From Amyloporia xantha (Eukaryota; Basidiomycota; Agaricomycetes; Polyporales; Adustoporiaceae): a DNA stretch of 64,000 nucleotides. The stretch's first letter is position 1, and every line of letters begins with the position of its first letter. The translations under genes were made by a program, and so were the position numbers. The notes beneath the pieces are model-generated. The model worked only from the letters and a program-made list of their open reading frames with translations, was not told where the DNA came from and did not search any database. The stretch covers positions 124,001 through 188,000 of the forward strand of contig JAYKKR010000042.1 of the NCBI GenBank assembly GCA_036971615.1. The letters run 5' to 3'. Positions 21,507-33,200 of the stretch are shown piece by piece.

Positions 21507-21787
21507 GATGCGCACAGACCACCTGCGCACGGACCATGTAGATAGCCTGCCCTGAACTCTTGTAGTATATAAGTAGTACGCCTCTGCCTGGGGACCTCAG
21601 TTTCGACCTCTTGTCCCTAGGTAAGCCAAAGCCTGCCTGTACACACTTACCTTTACTTACATCTATTTATCTTGTCCCTAGCCTTAGACTTGAGCCTAGC
21701 TCGTCATCGCTTCGGTAAAGACCCAGTCGAACGCCCTCGGCCTTTTAGGTTTGTTATTCCCCTGTCGCTTGACTCTAAGTCGCGACA
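21507..21787 (+). repeat. Gypsy 5' LTR, right part
   Basis: Resumes the interrupted LTR after the second CTCAG and ends TAAGTCGCGACA. It includes the likely promoter and transcript start region. Confidence 0.95.
21566..21573 (+). promoter_or_regulatory. Gypsy LTR TATA box
   Basis: TATATAAG, about 220 bp before the LTR end. It is retained at 27864 and 59725 in the other LTR copies. The nested insertion lies upstream of it and may have removed enhancer spacing. Confidence 0.6.
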
Positions 21788-22161
21788 TTAGGTCGAAACT
21801 CCCCATCGCCGCCGGCGTTCACCTTTTCCATAATCCCTTTCCATAGGTTGGGTGGTGCGCACCCTTACTATACTTCGATTACCGTTACGATACAAAGTCG
21901 GGAACTCGGTGCTCGTGACGCCATCCCCCGCACGTAGACACATCGCCACCTCGTAGTGGAACGAGCTTTCAGAGACTGCACTTCAGTGGGCGTCTCTTGT
22001 TGGGTTGACCAACACGTGGTCTAGATTCCTGCAGCGAAATAATCAAAGGCTGTACTGGGTCCCACGTGAATTGCGAACCACTCGGGGTTCTCTCGGGCGC
22101 CGTAGCTACGTAGTCAAACGGTCCTCTTTACGTACGCGCACCTCCCCTTCCTCCATCCATC

Positions 22162-23661
22162 GTGGCAGAAGAACTCCACTGTCACGGACTCGTTCACGCC
22201 TTCGACACCCAGGATCAAACCGACTGCTACTTCGAGGAAAACAACTGGTTCGATTGTCCCCGACAACCGTGTCCCAATCGAACCCCGCACTCGGTTACCG
22301 AGCCCTCCCCGAATAATCGATTTGTTCCTATCCGGCGTGTCCAACATCCCGCAGGACCAAGGAGCGAGCACGCTTCACTCTCACGTCACACCACCCCTGT
22401 TCCCTCTCGACCCGCCACCCCTGGCTCATCTATTCCTCGACCTGGCGGCAGCGTTAGCCGCAGCCAAAGTCAAGAAGGAGGAGTCTCCCATCTCCCTACT
22501 CCCCCTGTCTCACGAGCGAATCCACCTGCGGGAACCCAAAGAGGAGTCGCGCAGTCCGAGTCTACGCAGCCGACAGTCCCTGTCGTATCTCAACCCGTCA
22601 CCTCTGCCTCGTCGTCGGCGCCGCGTGGCCGTCAGACCGCCCGTCCTACCCCGCGTCACACGACCGCTTCACAGCAACAACCACCGCCTCCGCCCTCGCA
22701 GCAAACTACGACCTCCCCCGCGACGGTAATGGCTGTAGACAAAGGCATTGCGAAGCTTCTCCTTCCCCAACGCTACGATGGCGAGAGCGTTGTGGAATGT
22801 AAACAGTACCTCGCCCAACTCTCGGAGTATCTCGACTACAATACGGACCTAGCTTCCGTCAAGCTACAGGTCCAGGTCGCGATCAGTCTTCTCGACGGAA
22901 AAGCCCGCGAATGGGGCACTCCTTTCCTGGCGGACTATGTAGCTGGCCGCACCCCTTTCGCCACGCGTAAGGCCTTCACCGATGCCTTCACCGCCCGCTT
23001 CGGACATCTCGACGATGCAGCCGCCACACAAGTCGAGCTCACCAAAATCTGCGCTCGTAACTTGCGTGACTCAAGAACTGCCGCACAATTCTCCGCTCAA
23101 TTCAAGGGTCCGGCGGACCGTTCTGGCTACGGAAAGCTAGAACTCCGTGACAAGTACCTTAGCGGCATCCCCTCACGCATCTACCGCAAGATCGAGCTCG
23201 AACCTTTCGACGACTGGGTTAGCGCAGAAAAACAAGTCCTCGCCGTCGAACAGATCCTGGACATAAGCCGCGCGCGCCGTCCGGATCTCAATATGTTCGC
23301 TCGTGGTGGGGCTCATGCGTCACAGGGACGCCAACAAGCCGCCGCTTCTTCTTCTACTATTGCGGCTGTTGGTGATGGGAAGTTCAACGGCTCCTGTTAC
23401 GGTTGTGGGAAGCCGGGGTATCGTCGGAAGGACTGTCCATCCTGCAAGGACAAACCTTACACTCCGCGCCAGGGTGTGCGAGCTACGGTTGCTGCAAGCA
23501 CAGCAATGCCAAGCGCTCAGCCCGAACAGGCACAAGTTGTGCAGCAGACACCAGGAGATCTCTCGGCTATGTTAGTGTCTGTGTCTGCGTTGGCCAATGA
23601 GGTGAAGTCCATGCGGGAGGAGCTGGGGCAGTATCGCGCAATGAAAGAGGAGCGTTTTTGA
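22162..23661 (+). CDS. gag: Gypsy Gag (copy 1)
   Basis: Retroelement capsid/nucleocapsid protein. The frame is open from 22162 to the TGA at 23659. The first codon of the open frame is GTG; the first clear ATG is at about 22730 (MAVDKGIAKLLLPQRYDG), but the Pro/Ser/Thr-rich stretch before it also looks translated, so the start is unresolved. The retrotransposon Gag domain spans roughly DGESVVECKQYLAQLSEYL to LEPFDDWVSAEKQVLAVEQI. A zinc knuckle CYGCGKPGYRRKDC follows, with Tyr in place of the usual His. A C-terminal helical segment (LANEVKSMREELGQYRAMKE) runs to the stop, which overlaps pol in the -1 frame. Confidence 0.88.
   Translation: MAEELHCHGLVHAFDTQDQTDCYFEENNWFDCPRQPCPNRTPHSVTEPSPNNRFVPIRRVQHPAGPRSEHASLSRHTTPVPSRPATPGSSIPRPGGSVSRSQSQEGGVSHLPTPPVSRANPPAGTQRGVAQSESTQPTVPVVSQPVTSASSSAPRGRQTARPTPRHTTASQQQPPPPPSQQTTTSPATVMAVDKGIAKLLLPQRYDGESVVECKQYLAQLSEYLDYNTDLASVKLQVQVAISLLDGKAREWGTPFLADYVAGRTPFATRKAFTDAFTARFGHLDDAAATQVELTKICARNLRDSRTAAQFSAQFKGPADRSGYGKLELRDKYLSGIPSRIYRKIELEPFDDWVSAEKQVLAVEQILDISRARRPDLNMFARGGAHASQGRQQAAASSSTIAAVGDGKFNGSCYGCGKPGYRRKDCPSCKDKPYTPRQGVRATVAASTAMPSAQPEQAQVVQQTPGDLSAMLVSVSALANEVKSMREELGQYRAMKEERF
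23655..23661 (+). promoter_or_regulatory. Putative -1 frameshift site at gag/pol junction
   Basis: Five T residues (23655-23659) lie just before and into the gag stop (CGT TTT TGA). A one-base slip back at TTT would enter pol as TTG ATC CGG. The second Gypsy copy keeps the T5 run and the same frame relation (TGT TTT TAA). It is not a textbook X XXY YYZ heptamer. Confidence 0.45.
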
Positions 23662-26600
23662 TCCGGTCCACGCTCGCTGCCGTGCGCGCTGGGCCCTCCT
23701 CAAATCGATTTCCTGTACTACAATCTGCAAATGTATACGAAATAGATCATGGTTCGCAGCATTTTCATATTCCAGTACGGATAATCGGCGAAAAACGGCA
23801 GAAAGACGTAATCGCCATGGTGGACAGCGGTGCCACCACGAAGTTTATTCACGAGCGGTTCGTAAAAGAGAACAACGTACGAACACGGAAGTTGGGGCGC
23901 CCCATTCCACTATATAACATCGACGGATCGCTCAACAAAAACGGAAGCATCACGGACGTAGCTGTGCTACAGATGCAGATAGGAGACCATATCGAGAAGA
24001 TGGTATTTACGGTAACAGACATCGGGCCTGAAGACGTCATAGTCGGGCTCGATTGGCTTCGCGAGCATAATCCTAACATCGATTGGGAGAGTGGCTCGTT
24101 CAAATTAGATAGGTGTCCTGAAGCGTGTCAAGCCTGGCAGGTTGGCCAGACGGAACATGCAGCGTCTACGCGTGATACGGGGGACAGGCCCACGGCGCAG
24201 AAACGTTTGCGGAAAGCCAAATGGTCAACCAAGGGCAAGGTACGGAGTAAGGTATCACCTGAGGAGGAACCAGAGTCGGATCAAACAAACGAATGGGATG
24301 AAGATGACCTTCTTGAAGCCTGGGAGCGTGGTGTCAACCTCCCTGGTGCTCCACAACTATATGTTGCAGCAGGACATACCTATTCACAAATCCTTGCTGA
24401 AGAAGAGTACAAGAAGCGAAAGGTCCAAAGCGTCGAGGAAATGGTGCCGGAAAAGTTTCATGAGTTCTTGAAGGTTTTCTCCAAAGAAGCCTCGGAATGA
24501 CTTCCGGAGCATAAGCCTTATGATCATGCTATAGAACTGATTCCTGACGCAAAAACATTCCATTCGAGGGTATACCCACTGTCGCACAACGAACAAGGCG
24601 AGTTAGACAAGTTCCTTAAGGAGCAGCTAGCCAAAGGTTATATACGGGAGTCGAAGTCACCTATATCCTCTCCCTTCTTCTTCATCAAAAAGAAGGATGG
24701 ATCACTTCGACCCGTGCAGGACTACCGACGGCTTAACGAGATCACGGTCAAAAATCGTTACCCGCTGCCATTAATCTCCGAACTTGTTGACAAACTCAAA
24801 GGTGCCTCAATCTTTACAAAGTTCGACATCAGATGGGGGTATAATAACGTACGGATCAAACTCGGAGACAAATGGAAAGCTGCGTTTGTAACTAATCGAG
24901 GGTTGTACGAACCATCGGTTATGTTCTTCGGTCTCACCAATTCTCCAGCGACCTTCCAAGCAATGATGAATGACATCTTCGGAGATCTCATTGCCGAAGG
25001 AAAACTCACGGTCTACCTCGATGACATTCTCATCTTCTCTACGGATAAGCTGGAGCATGAGAAAGTCACCCGTGAAGTATTACGTCGCCTCCAGAAAAAC
25101 GACCTCTTTCTGAAACCGGAGAAGTGCGAGTGGGACGTTCCTAAAACAGACTACTTAGGCATGATCGTAGGGAATGGTGAAGTGGCGATGGATCCTGCCA
25201 AGATCCGCGGAGTCATGGAGTGGCCCACCCCTCGGAATGTTAAAGACATCCAGAAGTTCCGAGGGTTTGCCAACTTCTATCGTCGCTTCATCAAGGATTT
25301 TGCAAAGATCACGCAACCCCTTGATCGTCTAACTGGGAACGTACCCTGGCAGTGGGGTGAGGAAGAGCAGTCTGCGTTCGAGGAGCTGAAACGCTGCTTT
25401 AGCACCACACCTGTCTTAGCACTGTATGACCAAGACCGGGAAACGCGGCTAGAGGTGGATGCCTCTGGGTATGCAACCGGTGGCGTACTTTCGCAAAAGC
25501 AGGAAGATGGCAAGTGGCATCCGGTGGCTTACCGGTCTCGGGGCATGGATTCTGCCCAACGTAATTACGAGATCTACGACAAGGAGATGTTAGCGATAAT
25601 TGAAGCTTTGGAGGACTGGCGTCACTACCTCGAGGGTTGTCCTAACACGTTCGAGATCCTTTCGGATCATAAGAACCTCGAGTATTGGCGCACGGCTCAG
25701 CATCTCACGCGACGACAAGCGAGATGGGCTCTGTATCTGTCCCGCTTCGATTTCATTATCACTCACAAGTCGGGCAAGTCGAATGGAAAGGCTGACGCCT
25801 TGTCTCGTCGCCCGGACCTCCAGGTTGGAGATGACAATGACAATGTGGATCAGATTGTCCTGAAGCCGGAACAGTTCCGCATTTCCTCCACGCAGCGTGG
25901 GCATGCAGCAGTTGTGGCAGATCGATCGCTGCTGAAGCGCATTCGAGAATGTTCAGACAAGGACCGGGAGGTGGCGGATGCCTTGGAAAAGATTCAAAAT
26001 CTAGGCCCGCCCCGCCTGCAGCGTGACTTCACCGAGTGGAATGCCGAGCAAGGACTTCTGCTATTTCGAGGATGCGTCTATGTCCCAAAAAATGCAGAGC
26101 TTCGGCGTGATATCGTCAAAATCCACCACGATGCGCCTGCAGCTGGTCACCCTGGTCGGGCCAAGACCCTCGAGTTAGTATCGCGGAACTATTGGTGGCC
26201 GGGAATGTCCAAGTTCGTCAACGAGTACGTAAGCACCTGCGACACATGCAACCGTACCAAGACATTCCCCGCTAAACCACAAGGGCCGCTCAAGCCAAAT
26301 GAGATTCCGGAGCGCCCTTGGCAGGTTATCACCACCGATATGATCGTGGGTCTTCCGAAGTCCGATGGGTTCGATTCAATCCTGGTCACGGCAGATCGCT
26401 TCACCAAGATGGTGCACTTCTCGGCATGTCATGAGACTCTGACCGCCGAAGGTGCTGCGGAACTTTACATACGCGATGTCTTTTCACATCATAGGGCCCC
26501 GGCCAAGGTCATATCAGACCGAGGTCCCCAATTCGCGTCAAAGTACCTGCATGCGATCTACAAAGGGATGAATATCGAACCAGCCATGTCGACGGCCTTT

Positions 26601-27503
26601 CACCCTCAGACAGACGGGCAGACAGAGCGATGGAATCAGGAGATCGAGCAATACCTTAGGGCTTATGTCAGCCATAGACAGGATGATTGGGCAAAGCAGT
26701 TGCCTTTTGCGGAGTTTGCGCTGAACAATCGAGTTCACTCTGCGACCGGTTACTCCCCTTTCTTCCTGAACCAAGCCTATAACCCCGATCTCCAAATCCG
26801 CTTGAACCCCATGTCGAAGGTACCCGCTGCGGAAGATAGGTTGAAGTTGTTGCAGGAAATACGGGATGACACGCGCGCTGCGCTTGAGCTGTCTGCTGAG
26901 CGCATGAAGATGTAATATGATAGGCACGTACAGGAGGCACCGGTGTTCGAACCTGGTGACAAGGTGTGGCTGGATGCTCGTAATCTGAAGCTGAAACAGC
27001 CGAGCAGAAAGCTAAGTCCCAAACGCCTTGGTCCCTTCCCTGTCACACGGAAGATCGGTGACTTAGACTACGAATTGAAGTTACCCAAATTGGTGCCAGT
27101 TCATCCAGTCTTCCACGTCTCCCTGCTCAGCAAGCATACGCGTAGTGAAATCCCGGGTCGGGAACCGGACGAACCGCCACCTATTGAGGTCGAAGGTGAA
27201 GACGAGTACGAAGTTGAGCGAATCAAGGATTCACGAATATTCCGCCGCCAGCTTCAGTACCTCGTCAAATGGAAAGGATACGATGAGTCCCATACGTCTT
27301 GGGAACCAGCGCGTAACGTTGCAAACGCGAAAGAACTCATCGAGATCTTCCATCGTAGACACCCTAGTGCGCCTCGTCGACTCAACGCCGCTATCTTTGC
27401 TGGCTTGCAGTTTCGTCCACTTCCTGAAGCAATGACCGAAGCGCGTTGCCGTTCTGGTTGGGAGATGGGGAAAGGAAGCGCGCATGAGGTCATGCGGCGT
27501 TAG
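23658..27503 (+). pseudogene. pol: Gypsy Pol (protease, RT, RNase H, integrase, chromodomain) with two in-frame stops
   Basis: One continuous frame, -1 relative to gag, encodes the enzymes for reverse transcription and integration. Protease: MVDSGATTKFI (about 23820). Reverse transcriptase: KKKDGSLRPVQDYRRLN, FTKFDIRWGYNNV and the active-site VYLDDILIFS (about 25012). RNase H: LEVDASGYATGGVLSQ, then YEIYDKEMLAI. Integrase: the zinc-binding IHHDAPAAGHPG and CDTCNRTK, then TTDMIVG, ISDRGPQFASKYL and a Glu-bearing HPQTDGQTERWNQEI. Chromodomain: VERIKDSRIFRRQLQYLVKW and TSWEPARNVANAKELIEIFH (27210-27360), the mark of chromoviruses, which target H3K9-methylated chromatin. Stops: TGA at 24498-24500 (Arg codon CGG in copy 2) and TAA at 26913-26915 (probably from CAA). 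The frame is otherwise open. Confidence 0.92.
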
Positions 27504-27514
27504 GGGAGGGGTAC
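27502..27514 (+). promoter_or_regulatory. Polypurine tract of Gypsy copy 1
   Basis: AGGGGAGGGGTAC lies directly before the 3' LTR, the expected position for plus-strand DNA priming. Confidence 0.7.
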
Positions 27515-28085
27515 TGTCACGAGTTGACATCGAGTGTTTCTTCCTTTCTATATACGGACGATTTTCTCCTTTTACTCATCGTTATTTTCCCCTCTTATTC
27601 GAACGGCCATTCTACTGTACACATCACAAGCTCCTTGTTCATGAACTTAGACGCGTCGACCATTACAGGTCACATGTTCCCTTCCCACGGACTCCGTCCC
27701 GCCTTCCCTTTACGGACGATTACTTAAGCACGGTGCCGGCCGACCACGGGCCCCGCCGGGCTCCGATCACGACATCACTTATGACTCACAGCCTGCTTAC
27801 TCAGGATGCGCACAGACCACCTGCGCACGGACCATGTAGATAGCCTGCCCTGAACTCTTGTAGTATATAAGTAGTACGCCTCTGCCTGGGGACCTCAGTT
27901 TCGACCTCTTGTCCCTAGGTAAGCCAAAGCCTGCCTGTACACACTTACCTTTACTTACATCTATTTATCTTGTCCCTAGCCTTAGACTTGAGCCTAGCTC
28001 GTCATCACTTCGGTAAAGACCCAGTCGAACGCCCTCGGCCTTTTAGGTTTGTTATTCCCCTGTCGCTTGACTCTAAGTCGCGACA
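27515..28085 (+). repeat. Gypsy 3' LTR (uninterrupted)
   Basis: 571 bp, TGTCACGAG..TCGCGACA, with TATATAAG at 27864. It differs from the joined 5' LTR at one position seen (ATCAC here, ATCGC there). Confidence 0.95.
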
Positions 28086-29005
28086 CCTAGCCATTTCGAG
28101 CGAACAATAGAGCAGCAGGAGAACGCATGTATCACTTCGTGCCACTCCGAGTTCCTCGGCCATTCGATCTTCGAGCCTAATATAGAAATCAGTGACATCA
28201 TTAGACAATGCAAGCCACTCGTACTAGTGTGTCACTCCCAATTAGTTGTAGATTGTTCTGGGTAGTAGTATAAAATCTTCTCTTAGCTATCTCTTTCAAT
28301 ATGTTATATTCCACCCAGTTTTCCCCTCAGTGCTGAGCTCTTAAGTCGAGTTCATCTCAGTTCCTCTCTAGAGCCTCGATTACGCTCGAGTGTTCGACTA
28401 CACTTTGATTCTACTACAACTATGCCTACGCTTCACTTCGACTCCCTACGGCGATCCTCCGATTCTATCACGACACTCTTCGATTCTTCTACGACTTGCT
28501 TCGATATTTACTCCAATTTCCTTCGATTCTTCGATATTTTGACTGCGCTCCGACACCACGATCCTTCGAGACCTTTTGACCTTCCTTCAACATACTTCGA
28601 GTCCTTCGAGTATTCTCCATATGCCTTCGAGATGCTGCTTCACATTCGCTGAAATGCAGGACACCTTGCTGCTAACTCCCTCACACCTAGACCTTTCCTA
28701 TTATGATTCCTTTGCCCTTTTGTTCGCACCTTGTGCAGGGGTTAGGGTTTTGTAGGTCGTATCACCGGGTGAGGTACTGCCCAATATAGTATCTACATTG
28801 AAAAATTGCACTAATTGTTCAATAGATCTGGCGAAACATTGTCCACACTAGTGTTGCCGCAACTCAGCCAGCCGGCAGCCGGCTGCCGCAGCTGCGGCTT
28901 CTGCATGATTATAGCTTAATATGGAAACTCAGCCGCCATTTTCAGCTCACTCAAGCTGTTGGAGTTAGCTCAAGTTGATGAAGCCATGTGCCAGCATGCA
29001 GCAGG
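28086..29005. other. Spacer between Gypsy and Copia elements
   Basis: Begins with the right CCTAG duplication. It contains a TTCGA-rich tract (28380-28650) like that left of the Gypsy element and a GC-rich nested palindrome around GCAGCCGGCTGC at about 28875. It ends with GCAGG (29001-29005), the left Copia target duplication. No gene is supported. Confidence 0.5.
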
Positions 29006-29309
29006 TGTTGAACGATCAGTTTCCAACTATAGTAGTCACACTTCCATACTTGGTAGTCAGTACTTACTCATTTCTATGATGTTCTATGATGTTCCATAGT
29101 ATGTTCTTGTCTTACTTCATAGGCTTCACTTTCTTACTAAGAAATCTCCACTATGATTTCATTATGACTTCATATCTTACTAAGATATTCTATAGGTTTC
29201 TAGATACGATTACTAAGGAGCCTTTCATGCATGTATATAAGCCGGGCCTTACAGCCCACTAGAATACAAGACGGATTAGCCTCCTCTCCTCTATAGTCTG
29301 CGCTCAACA
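29006..29309 (+). repeat. Copia 5' LTR
   Basis: 304 bp, TG..CA ends, TATATAAG at 29234-29241. Confidence 0.95.
29234..29241 (+). promoter_or_regulatory. Copia LTR TATA box
   Basis: TATATAAG, 69 bp before the LTR end. The same motif is at 35134 in the 3' LTR. Confidence 0.55.
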
Positions 29310-29321
29310 GGTTATGAGCCC
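29310..29321 (+). promoter_or_regulatory. Copia primer-binding site, initiator tRNA-Met half type
   Basis: GGTTATGAGCCC directly follows the LTR and is identical to the site at 20228. Confidence 0.75.
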
Positions 29322-29787
29322 CGCGCTCTAATCTGTCTGACTACTGTGCAGTCATCTGTCTTCACTCTTCTATTTGCGCTTTCACTTTCTCTTTGCGCAT
29401 TTACCCCTTCTATTGCCTTCTTCTTATAAGGCCCCTTAGTAGACTACGTAAGTACACAGTCCTTAGTTTTGTGACGAAGTCTTGGGAGTCTGCACTTCAG
29501 TGGGCGGCTCTTAGAGGTCCAAATCCTCTCCTGGGAATAAGGCACCTTACGCGAAATAGTCAAAGGCGTAACAGGGCCCTCAGGCAACTGCGAAGCAAAA
29601 CTCTGTGGCTCCATAGGTAGCTGTAGATAGAAGTACTATACAGTAGCTAGCTAGGCCTTGGGCAATACCCTCTGCGGCATAGTCTCGTCTCGATCGCTCA
29701 CTTCCCTCGACTCTACCCTGCGTCTTGGCTATTTCAGCTAGCTGGGATAAAGGTTCACTTCAATAAGTGTCCATCTTTGAGCTAGAG

Positions 29788-30207
29788 ATGTTGACTTCTT
29801 CATCAGAAGCAGCTGATCCAGTGGCAGATCAATCTCAGTCAGGCGACTCAGAGGGATCTTCACCAGAGCCAGTACAGCTTATATCTGTCTACCCAACAGA
29901 TTATAGCTGGAAATTCCCTTACACAGGCGATTATATTGGTGGTCTTACAAGTGACGATCTTGGTTATTTTCCATACAATATTGAAAGTAACTCTCTTAGT
30001 CACACTGACAGTGAAGAGTACTTTCCAAACCTCTCCATTACATTTTGGGCTACACTTCTTCGATCCGATCCTTTTGATCAAGAAGTTAAAGAGGTTAAAC
30101 CAGATCGATCACCTCCATCAATTCCTCAATCAATTCCATCAATTCCTCGATCACCTTCCATCGCCTATCTCCTTCAGGCTGACACTCGCCCTGACATTTT
30201 ATTCTGA
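29788..30207 (+). CDS. Extra upstream ORF of the Copia element (about 140 aa)
   Basis: An open frame from ATG 29788 (MLTSSSEAADPVADQSQS) to 30207, ending six bases before the gag ATG at 30213. The product is acidic, rich in Ser, Pro, Asp and Tyr, with repeats of the SIPQSIPSIPRSPS type near its end. No known domain. It keeps an open frame although gag-pol next to it has stops, which may be chance over this length. It could be a leader protein, an unspliced N-terminal part of gag, or non-coding. Not recognised. Confidence 0.35.
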   Translation: MLTSSSEAADPVADQSQSGDSEGSSPEPVQLISVYPTDYSWKFPYTGDYIGGLTSDDLGYFPYNIESNSLSHTDSEEYFPNLSITFWATLLRSDPFDQEVKEVKPDRSPPSIPQSIPSIPRSPSIAYLLQADTRPDILF

Positions 30208-30212
30208 TTGCC

Positions 30213-33200
30213 ATGGATCCCTCCAAGATTCCTACCTCCACCATTCCCATTTTTGATGGCACAAACTATATTGCCTGGTCTAATGCCATGTGAGGTGTTT
30301 TTAGATGGTCTGGTTCCTGGAACATTGTTGAAGGGAATTCAGGCACACCTCTTCCTCGTCCTACTGCTGCAGCTGCTGGAGAAGACCTCCCTACAATCCA
30401 GGCTGCTTGGGATGAGAAAAATGACAAGGCACTTGGTTTGATGACCATCTATATTTCCTCCTCGCTACAATTCCTCATTGGCAATACTACCACTGCTGCT
30501 GCAGCATGGAAAGCAATTAAAGATCAGTATGCCAAACCTGGTGCTGTTGGTGCATTCGTCTACTTTCAACAATTATTCAATACTCGCTTTGACGATGCAC
30601 AACCTCTTCACCCTCAGATAACAGCACTTGAGAAAATTCGTAGCCGTACCGCTGATGCTGGGATTGCCATCTCAGATCAATTTGCTGCCCTCATTATTGT
30701 CAACGCCTTGCCCAATTCTTATCAGACCATTGCTTCGACTCTGCTGGCTACAGTTACAGACCTTTCTACACTTAAACCAGCAGATGTCATCCCCAAAATT
30801 ATTGAGGAAGAAGCTAGACGTCAGGCCTCTAAAAATGCTAACGTCTCTCGTGTCTCGTCGACTACTCGTCTCCCAAAGAAATGTAATATCTGCGGGAAGA
30901 CTAATCATTCGACTGAGAACCATTGGCCTGATGGAAAGCCACCTCAAAAGGGGAATAAGCAGGGTAAAGGCAAGGGCAAGCAAGGCGGTAATCAAGGTGG
31001 AAATAATAAGGGAAGTGGACAGAAGCACGGTCAAAATAATGGTAATACTGGAGCTTCACAAGGACAGGGACAGAATTCTGGTGCAAAAGTCAATAATCTT
31101 CTTATAGAATCTGTACCAGATGTAACGGTAGCATCTTCTTCGTCCAAATCAATTGATCTTTCCCTGTACCATGTGGGAGATGAGATCGCAAGATGGATGG
31201 TTGACTCAGGTTGTACTTCACATGTCACAAACATCTTTGAAGATTTTGATCACTATCATGAATTTCCAGTACCTGGTCATGCGCACTTAGCCGGCACAGA
31301 TAAGACCATAGATATCAAAGGTGTTGGAATAGTTCTTCTGCGCCATCAGAATAGTGACGGAATCATTGTCAACCTGACTCTTAAATCTATCCTTTATATT
31401 CCTGAAGCGTCTCATCGTTTCTTTGCTCCACGTACCATTATTGACCAAGGAGGCTGCTATAGTGCCCATGGGGACACTATGAATTTTTGGGCAGGCTCCA
31501 AACCGGGTGAGAACCTAATCCTCACTGCGCAATCAAGCCATGATGGTTCAGGTTTCTATTGGCTTGAAACCAAAGTGTTTCATCCAAATACCCGGCCTCA
31601 GACTCTGCAATCTGTGGAAGCTGACTATGACTTGTGGCATCAACGGTTTGGTCATGCGGGACGTAACACAATTCGTCAATTGCCTAATCATGTTAATGGC
31701 GCACCAGATAGTCTTTCTTCAGCACCAAAGTCTGATCCTTGTGCTGGTTGTGCGCTTGGCAAGTCCCACAGACAACCGTTCCCACTCTCTTCTACTCGTG
31801 CTTCTAAACCATTGGAACTTATTCACTCAGACCTCGTCGAGATGCCATCTTTGTCTATTGATGGTTTCAAATATTGTGTCACATTTCTCGACGACTTCTC
31901 CTCATTTGGTGTCATGTATTACCTTAAGTGGAAATCTAATGCTCTCACCTGCTTTAAAAGTTGTCGAGCATGGGGGGAAACTCAGCTTTCTACGCGACTT
32001 AAGCGTTTCCGCTCTGACAGAGGAGGAGAATTTATGGGTGAAGAGTTCACACAATATTTACATGAAAATGGTATTGAGCGTGAGGCATCTATGCCACAAA
32101 GTCCACAGCAGAATGGACGTGCAGAACGTTGGCAGCAAACTATTGTAGAAAAAGCAGAAGCTATGCGTCATCATGCTGGTTTATCCACAGGCTTCTGGAA
32201 ACTTGCTGTTGAAACTGCCGTTCATATTTACAATCGTCAGCCATTCCGCAGAGCACACTGGCGTACTCCCATTGAATTATGGAATGGTACTGTTCCAGAT
32301 GTGTCGTACTTTAGAGTCTTTGGATGCCTAGCCTATGTACATGTTCAGAAGGAGCAACGCCAGGATAAGCTCACGGCTCGAGCTAAACCTATGGTGTTCG
32401 TCGGCTATGAACCTGGATCAAAGGGGTATTGATTCTGGGATAAAAATAGCTGCTCCATTGTTTTATCGCGCGATGCAGTATTCAATGAGAGATTCTTTCC
32501 GAACAAAAGTGAGAATCCTATTCCCGCTGCCCAACAACCGCATGAGCCGCCCATTCCTGTAGCTCCAGCACCACAGCCGGCCCTGCCGCTTGGTGATGAT
32601 GATGCTAATAGGCCTGAACCGGATGCTGAATTGCCTCCATATCCGGGACCACCACCAGAACTGCCTAGAAACCCATCTCCTCCACCTCGTCCACCTTCTC
32701 CAGATGAGCCTCCAGTTCCACAACCTCCTCTATTTGTACCTAGACGCTCTACTCAGTCAACCACTGGTAGACCTCCACCACGGCCTGACAATGCGTATGG
32801 TGATCGTCACCCTGCAGCTATACAGCGTGACATTGATCAAGGAGGTGGTTTAGTACCTGACGTCATGGAGAATCTCATCTCAGATCTTCCATCAGAGTTT
32901 ATTCTCAACGCCGATCCTCAGTATGGACCTTTTCCACAATCTTATCAGGAAGCAATCTCTCGCCCTGATAGGACTCAGTGGGAGGCCGCTATGCAGGAAG
33001 AGATAGACTCTCAAATGGAGAATGGTACATGGGAGTTAGTCGACTTACCTCCTGGATGTAAGGCAGTACCCTGTCGTTGGGTTTACACTATTAATGTGAG
33101 GACTCGAGGTTTGGAGCCCTCGCGTCTAGAGAGGCAGGCCTCCGAGGCGTAGAGTTCTCAGCGTGGTGGACTCTATGCGAGTCCAATAGTCGGAGCGGAG

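Larger units (their letters stand above)
19817..28085 (+). mobile_element. LTR retrotransposon, Gypsy superfamily, chromovirus (copy 1)
   Basis: Complete element bounded by 5-bp target duplications CCTAG (19812-19816 and 28086-28090). The LTR is 571 bp, TG..CA, once the nested insertion is removed; I see a single difference between 5' and 3' copies (CG versus CA). Order is gag, protease, reverse transcriptase, RNase H, integrase, chromodomain: the Gypsy/chromovirus order. gag and pol are in different frames. pol carries two in-frame stops, so this copy is not autonomous as written unless they are read through. A second copy begins at 59376. Confidence 0.95.

Noticed and set aside
21788..21850. 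Primer-binding site of the Gypsy element
   Set aside because: The bases after the LTR (TTAGGTCGAAACTCC) were not confidently matched to any tRNA 3' end from memory.
28735..28755. GGGGTTAGGG, telomere-like
   Set aside because: Only one unit; no tandem array.
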